Shown here one piece after another: positions 6,917-10,868 of a stretch of DNA of 10,868 nt. The position numbers and the translations under genes were made by a program. Below the pieces are notes generated by a model. The model worked only from the letters and a program-made list of their open reading frames with translations, ran no database searches and was not told where the DNA came from. Source of the DNA: JAFKKS01 sp039808325 (GTDB lineage: Bacteria > Pseudomonadota > Alphaproteobacteria > Rhizobiales > Xanthobacteraceae); the NCBI GenBank assembly GCA_039808325.1, contig JBDHSU010000135.1, positions 1 through 10,868 on the forward strand, read 5' to 3'. The number at the start of each line of letters is the position of its first letter. Position 1 is the first letter of the stretch.

Positions 6917-6944
6917 GAGCCGCCCTCGATTCCGAGGGCGGCTC
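6917..6944 (+). terminator. Perfect 12-bp hairpin between binding-protein and DctQ genes
   Basis: GAGCCGCCCTCG pairs fully with CGAGGGCGGCTC around an ATTC loop, starting 14 bases after the binding-protein stop codon. The bases after it (TGACTTTATTCC) are moderately T-rich. This is the strongest RNA structure in the window. It probably works as a partial terminator and/or a 3' stabiliser of the binding-protein message, giving more periplasmic protein than membrane subunits, as is common in binding-protein-dependent operons. The downstream genes remain on the same strand and need read-through or a second promoter. Confidence 0.7.
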
Positions 6945-6982
6945 TGACTTTATTCCAGTTCATCAGCAGCGTGGAACTCGGC

Positions 6983-7576
6983 ATGGACCGTATCCTCGAT
7001 CTTGCCTATCGCCTTGCTCGCGCCGGAGCGTGGGTTGGCGGCTCCCTCGTAATTCTTGCCTCTTTCGTCATCGGCATAGACGTTCTCCTGAGAAGGTTTT
7101 TTTCCGTATCGATCGGCGGTAGCAGCGAACTCTCGGGATATGTGCTGGCGATCAGTTCGTCCTGGGCCTTCGCACTCGCGCTTTTTGATCGGGCCCATAT
7201 TCGGATCGATACGCTTTATGTCGTTTTGCCGACGCGGATCGCGGCGGTTCTCGACATTTTATCGCTCTTCGCGATGTTCGGATTCGTCGCGCTCCTGACG
7301 TGGCAAAGCTGGCGTGTTTTCGCGCAGTCCTTCCGTTTCGGCTCTCATGCGCTTACGCCGCTCGGAACGCCGCTCGCTTATCCGCAGTTTCTTTGGCTGG
7401 TCGGCCTCGTCTTCTTCCTTTTGATCATCGTTCTCCTCTCCATAAGGGCCTGCATCGCGTTCGCGCAGAATGACATCGCGACAGTTCAGAAAATCGCGGG
7501 ATCGCGAACGGCTCAGGAGGATTTGGACGAAGAACTCGACAGCATGCAGCGGCGCGGGGGAGCGCATCAGATATGA
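6983..7576 (+). CDS. TRAP transporter small permease subunit (DctQ family)
   Basis: The small membrane subunit joins DctM to form the transport complex in the inner membrane. With the ATG at 6983 the protein has 197 residues and four membrane helices, at about 14-35, 52-69, 88-108 and 134-155. Family features are the FVIGIDVLLRRFF segment at 28-40, SSEL at 47-50, and the loop ALFDRAHIRIDTLY at 66-79. The acidic tail of about 40 residues after helix four is longer than usual. An open frame extends upstream to a GTG at 6908, but that would place the 12-bp hairpin inside the coding region and add a stretch with no family resemblance, so the ATG is preferred. Its ribosome binding site is weak (GGAA). 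The stop codon overlaps the DctM start. Confidence 0.88.
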   Translation: MDRILDLAYRLARAGAWVGGSLVILASFVIGIDVLLRRFFSVSIGGSSELSGYVLAISSSWAFALALFDRAHIRIDTLYVVLPTRIAAVLDILSLFAMFGFVALLTWQSWRVFAQSFRFGSHALTPLGTPLAYPQFLWLVGLVFFLLIIVLLSIRACIAFAQNDIATVQKIAGSRTAQEDLDEELDSMQRRGGAHQI

Positions 7577-8859
7577 TCTGGCTCACCGCGACCCTTCTCG
7601 TCGTCCTTCTCGCCCTCAGCATTCCGATTGCGGCCGCGCTGGCCGGTCTCGCGCTGTTTCTCGATTATCATTATTCTTTCGTGCCGCTGCGCCTCGCGCT
7701 CGGCGAGATGACGTGGGGCGTGTCGACCGACTTTATTCTGTTTGCAATCCCCCTGTTCGTCCTGCTTGGTGAGCTTCTGCTCCGGTCGGGAATCGCCGAG
7801 CGCATGTACGGCGCCATGAGCCAATGGCTCTCGTGGCTGCCGGGCGGCCTGATGCACTCGAACATCGGGACCTGCACGCTGTTCGCCGCTGTGTCGGGCT
7901 CCAGCGTCGCCACGGCGGCGACGATCGGGACCGTCGCGGTGAACGAGATTCCGCGCCATCACTACAACGAGCGTTTGTTCTTGGGCACGATCGCCGCGGG
8001 TGGGACGCTTGGAATTCTCATACCGCCTTCGATTCCGATGATTGTGTTTGCGGCACTGACCGAGACGTCCATCCCCAAGCTTTACCTCGCGGGGATCATC
8101 CCGGGTCTGCTGCTGGCCGGCCTTTTCATGGTCACGGTCATTATCTGCTGCCTTGTCCGCAAGGACTGGGGCGGCGACAAGATCGAGGTAAGTTGGCGGC
8201 AACGATGGAACACTCTGCCGGACCTCGGACCTCCCATCGCCATTTTCGTCGTCGTGATCGGTTCGATTTATGCCGGATGGGCGACGCCAACGGAATCGGC
8301 GGCGCTTGGAGTGCTCATGGCGTTGGCGCTCGTCGCGTTGAAGGGGCGTATGACCTGGGCGGTGCTGCGCGAGTCAACGGAAGGCACGATGCGGACCACC
8401 GCGATGATCATGCTGATTCTGATCGCGGCCTCCTTCATCAGCTTTGTCATGACCTCGATCGGCATCGGCAAGCAGGTGACGGATCTGATCAGCAGCAGCG
8501 GGCTAACGCCGACGCAAACCATCTGGTTGATCGTCGGCCTTTACTTCGTGCTCGGCATGTTCATGGAATCCTTGTCCATGATGATTGCAACCGTGCCCAT
8601 CGTCACGCCGGTGGTTCTCGCGATGGGATTCGATGCCGTTTGGTTCGGCGTTCTCATGATGCTTCTGCTCGAGACCGCCTTGATCACGCCGCCCGTCGGG
8701 CTGAATCTCTTCGTTGTGCAGGGCGTGCGCAGCCGCGGGCCGATACGCGACGTGATGATCGGTTCCGCGCCGTTCGTGGTCGCGTTACTCGTCATGATCA
8801 CCGCGCTGATCGTATGGCCCGAGGTCGCTCTCTGGCTGCCGCACAAAATCGGACAGTGA
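7573..8859 (+). CDS. TRAP transporter large permease subunit (DctM family)
   Basis: This is the ion-coupled translocation subunit, an integral inner-membrane protein of about a dozen hydrophobic helices and 428 residues, the normal family length. Recognisable signatures are the LPGGLMHSNIG segment at 89-99, AAVSGSSVATAATIG at 105-119, AAGGTLGILIPPS at 141-153 (the re-entrant hairpin region implicated in Na+ and substrate binding), WATPTESAALGV at 236-247, and the mirrored LLLETALITPPVGLNLF at 364-380. The start overlaps the DctQ stop as ATGA, so the two subunits are translationally coupled. The protein ends 83 bases before the next gene, which seems to belong to the same transcription unit. 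Confidence 0.95.
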   Translation: MIWLTATLLVVLLALSIPIAAALAGLALFLDYHYSFVPLRLALGEMTWGVSTDFILFAIPLFVLLGELLLRSGIAERMYGAMSQWLSWLPGGLMHSNIGTCTLFAAVSGSSVATAATIGTVAVNEIPRHHYNERLFLGTIAAGGTLGILIPPSIPMIVFAALTETSIPKLYLAGIIPGLLLAGLFMVTVIICCLVRKDWGGDKIEVSWRQRWNTLPDLGPPIAIFVVVIGSIYAGWATPTESAALGVLMALALVALKGRMTWAVLRESTEGTMRTTAMIMLILIAASFISFVMTSIGIGKQVTDLISSSGLTPTQTIWLIVGLYFVLGMFMESLSMMIATVPIVTPVVLAMGFDAVWFGVLMMLLLETALITPPVGLNLFVVQGVRSRGPIRDVMIGSAPFVVALLVMITALIVWPEVALWLPHKIGQ

Positions 8860-8883
8860 GCCGCGAAGAAGCGGCGCGCGGAA

Positions 8884-8907
8884 CCGCCGGGGCGTTTCGT
8901 GCGGCGG
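8884..8907 (+). other. Hairpin in the spacer between DctM and the MetE-like gene
   Basis: CCGCCG and CGGCGG (6-bp stem, 12-base loop) lie in the 83-base spacer. A smaller stem, GCCGC/GCGGC, precedes it at 8860-8875. With no T-run they are unlikely to terminate fully, but they could set the expression level of the downstream enzyme or mark an mRNA processing point. In such GC-rich sequence, chance pairing is plausible. Confidence 0.25.
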
Positions 8908-8942
8908 ACGGCGGCGAAATACCGAACTGAGAAGGAAAGATT

Positions 8943-10118
8943 ATGCGCCACAGCAGTGAGCGGATACTCACCACCCACACAGGGAGCTTGCCGCGTCCGG
9001 AGGCCTTGACGCAGCTTTATGTGCGCAAGGCGCTCGGTGAAGCGGTGGAGGCCGCTGCCGTCGTTGAGGCGGGAAAGAAGGCGGTTGCGGCCATCGTTCC
9101 GAAACAGGTGGAAGTCGGTATCGACGTCGGTAACGACGGCGAACAGCAGCGTGACTCGTTCTTTCTTTATCTCAAGGAGCGTTTGACGGGGCTTGGCGGA
9201 AGCTGGCAGAGGCCATCTCGCGCCGACGTCGATCGTTATCCGAAATTCAGGAAGCGGTGGCTGGAGCAAACCTCGAATAGCGCGCGCGTTTCGCCAAATG
9301 AGGGCCTGCCGATGGCGCTCGGGGAAGTTCGCTACAAGGATGCGCAGGCGATCGAGGCGGAATGTGAGGAGCTGAAAAAGGCGCTTGCGGCCACGCCGAA
9401 TGCGTTCGCGGAAGTATTCATGAACGCTCCATCGCCAGGCGTTGTCGCCACGACCATCAAGAACCAGCACTACGACACGTTCGCGAGCTATCTGCGTGCG
9501 CTCGGCGAGGCATTGCGCGTCGAGTATGAAACCATCGTTGGCGCCGGTTTCGTCCTGCAGATCGATGCGCCCGATCTTGCTTTGGAGCGTCATGTGTCCT
9601 TCAAGGACAAATCTCTTGGCGACTTTCTGTCGTTCGTGGAAGCTGTCGTTGCCGAACTCAATCATGCTTTGCGCAATATTCCAGCCGATCGCGTGCGCAT
9701 CCATGCCTGCTGGGGAAATTCTGAATCGCCGCATGACTGCGACGTGCCGCTCGAACACATCCTTCCCGTGGTGCAGCAGGTTAATGTCGGGGGCTTCGTT
9801 CTGCCGTTTGCTGGGCCGCGCCACGCGCATGAGTTTCGCTGCTTCGACAGGCATCCGCTGAAGGATGGTCAGGTTCTCGTCGCTGGCGTCATCGATCCGC
9901 TCACCAACATCGTCGAGCATCCGGAAGTCGTGGCCGACCGCATCGAGCGTGTCGCGGCGGTGATAGGTGATCCGACCCGGGTTCTGGCCGGTACGGATTG
10001 CGGCTTCGACACCTCCGCGGGGTGGGGAAGGGTAGCCGAGGACGTGGTCTGGGCGAAATTGCGCACGCTAAGAGAGGGCGCGGACATCGCGTCCAAACGT
10101 TTGTTCAAGTCCCATTGA
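8943..10118 (+). CDS. MetE C-terminal-domain / epoxyalkane:CoM transferase-like protein
   Basis: The 391-residue protein is a cobalamin-independent methionine synthase family TIM barrel without the N-terminal half of MetE. Family members use a zinc-bound thiol as nucleophile; characterised examples include epoxyalkane:coenzyme M transferase and core methionine synthases. The N-terminal TTHTGSLPRP is at 10-19. The HxC zinc motif is H254-A-C256 in HACWGN, and the second Cys is C353 in GTDCGF. At the third-ligand position, where relatives normally read (I/L)EFANPRH, this protein has LPFAGPRH (287-294), putting Pro288 in place of Glu. QIDAPDLA at 206-213 is the usual substrate-side strand. The ATG follows GAAGGAAAG. 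Its place behind a TRAP operon suggests it processes the imported compound; methionine synthesis is less likely without a full MetE. Substrate unknown. Cytosolic. Confidence 0.82.
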   Translation: MRHSSERILTTHTGSLPRPEALTQLYVRKALGEAVEAAAVVEAGKKAVAAIVPKQVEVGIDVGNDGEQQRDSFFLYLKERLTGLGGSWQRPSRADVDRYPKFRKRWLEQTSNSARVSPNEGLPMALGEVRYKDAQAIEAECEELKKALAATPNAFAEVFMNAPSPGVVATTIKNQHYDTFASYLRALGEALRVEYETIVGAGFVLQIDAPDLALERHVSFKDKSLGDFLSFVEAVVAELNHALRNIPADRVRIHACWGNSESPHDCDVPLEHILPVVQQVNVGGFVLPFAGPRHAHEFRCFDRHPLKDGQVLVAGVIDPLTNIVEHPEVVADRIERVAAVIGDPTRVLAGTDCGFDTSAGWGRVAEDVVWAKLRTLREGADIASKRLFKSH

Positions 10119-10146
10119 GCTTGAGAGCCGAACGCCGGACGGCAAG

Positions 10147-10868
10147 TCACTCCGCCGCGGCGAGCGCCCGCTGCGGGATGGGCTGCAACGTCACCGGCGC
10201 GCCGGCGCGCGCCACCATGACATGGCCTGACGGCACGGCCTTCCAATAGTCGCGCTCGCTGGTGTCGAGCGGCTCCGACGCCATCACGACGCTGTCGCCG
10301 GCTTCGCGATAGTAGAGCGTGTTGGCGCTTCCGTGATCGACATAGCGGAAGGCGTAGAGGTTCTGCCCGTCGCTGAGCGCCGAGGTGAAGCGCAGTGGCT
10401 CCTGCGTGCCGCTGTCGCGCACGAGCTCGGTCAAGCGCATGAGGACCTTGCAGGTGGCGCCGACGGGATCCGTTTCGCCGCCATTGCCGAGAATGGCGAG
10501 GAACACCGCCTCCGAATCCGTCGTGCCGATGCGCGAGGGATAGTAGGCGTCGGGGATCATCGCCTCGACCTTGCGGCGGATCAGCGACCAGTCGCCGATC
10601 TGCCCGTTGTGCATGAACATCCACTTGCCGTGCGTGAACGGATGGCAGTTCGGCCGCGTCGTCGGCGTGCCGGTCGCGGCCCGCACATGCCCGAAGAAGA
10701 GGTTGGAGCGGATATGGCGGCAGAGGTGCCGCAGGTTTTCGTCCGACCAGGCCGGCCGCACTTCCCGGTAAAGGCCGGGCTCGTCGTGCTCGCCGTACCA
10801 GCCGAGCATATCGAGAAGCTCGAAGCCGCCGTCACGGAGACGGAGTCGCGCTATCGCGCCGCGGCGCG
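10147..10868 (-). CDS. Class II glutamine amidotransferase (YafJ/EgtC-like), 5' end beyond window
   Basis: This Ntn-fold amidotransferase domain would release ammonia from glutamine through an N-terminal Cys that lies beyond the window. Counting from the internal Met at 10809, signatures are LGWYGE at 2-7, EPGLYREVRPAWSDENL at 10-26, HVRAATGTP at 41-49, NCHPF at 54-58, FMHNGQIG at 65-72 (oxyanion Asn/Gly), GTTDSEAVFLAI at 95-106, and SEPLD at 178-182. The C-terminal end appears complete. The frame stays open from 10809 to the edge, but those 19 codons read RDGGFELLD just before LGWYGE rather than the usual NGDGFG. This may be an error, a mis-join or real divergence. It converges on the MetE-like gene across 28 bases with no obvious terminator. 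YafJ-like stand-alone members have no settled role; no ergothioneine genes are visible. Confidence 0.85.
   Translation of the reverse strand, partial: RRGAIARLRLRDGGFELLDMLGWYGEHDEPGLYREVRPAWSDENLRHLCRHIRSNLFFGHVRAATGTPTTRPNCHPFTHGKWMFMHNGQIGDWSLIRRKVEAMIPDAYYPSRIGTTDSEAVFLAILGNGGETDPVGATCKVLMRLTELVRDSGTQEPLRFTSALSDGQNLYAFRYVDHGSANTLYYREAGDSVVMASEPLDTSERDYWKAVPSGHVMVARAGAPVTLQPIPQRALAAAE

Noticed and set aside
6908..6982. N-terminal extension of DctQ from GTG 6908
   Set aside because: No ribosome binding site precedes it, it contains the 12-bp hairpin, and the extra residues do not resemble a DctQ N-terminus.
7824..8930. Plus-strand open frame overlapping DctM in another frame
   Set aside because: His/Arg/Asp-rich out-of-frame reading of a clear membrane protein gene; no family features.
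8541..9920. Minus-strand open frame of 459 codons across the DctM end and the MetE-like gene
   Set aside because: It spans two well-supported genes on the other strand and shows no motif of its own.

Overview
The window reads as a high-GC alphaproteobacterial chromosome segment, probably Hyphomicrobiales-like. This is inferred from the GC-rich third codon positions, the LepA and class II glutamine amidotransferase sequences, and a complete TRAP transporter. No rRNA, tRNA, CRISPR array, insertion sequence or phage gene was seen. Both ends cut through genes, so it is an internal fragment or a contig.

Left part, all on the minus strand. The 5' end of lepA (1-250) is preceded by a two-gene unit read from 2004 to 378. 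The first gene encodes a 395-residue membrane-associated protein. It begins with Cys/Trp repeats of 11 residues, continues into a long hydrophobic region, and ends in a metzincin-type zinc protease domain. The second gene encodes a 142-residue protein with two membrane segments and starts 10 bases after the protease stop codon. This pair is the least familiar part of the window. Next comes a 530-residue FAD-binding oxidase of the alkyldihydroxyacetonephosphate synthase family (3817-2225).

Middle. Divergent from the FAD oxidase across a 134-base spacer lies aidB (3952-5601), an acyl-CoA dehydrogenase-fold flavoprotein.

Right part, plus strand. A TRAP transporter operon follows: substrate-binding protein (5841-6902), small membrane subunit (6983-7576) and large permease (7573-8859). 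The latter two overlap by four bases. A perfect 12-bp hairpin separates the binding-protein gene from the membrane subunits. It probably lets the periplasmic protein be made in excess, and it argues for a DctQ start downstream of it. Upstream of the operon is a perfect match to the FadR/GntR-type operator pattern TNGTNNNACNA. The operon appears to continue into a MetE-C-domain/epoxyalkane:CoM-transferase-like protein (8943-10118), suggesting uptake and thiol-dependent group transfer of a small organic acid, perhaps a sulfur compound. One usual zinc-ligand position in that enzyme is occupied by proline.

Right edge. A convergent minus-strand gene encodes a class II glutamine amidotransferase, truncated by the window end before its N-terminal catalytic cysteine.
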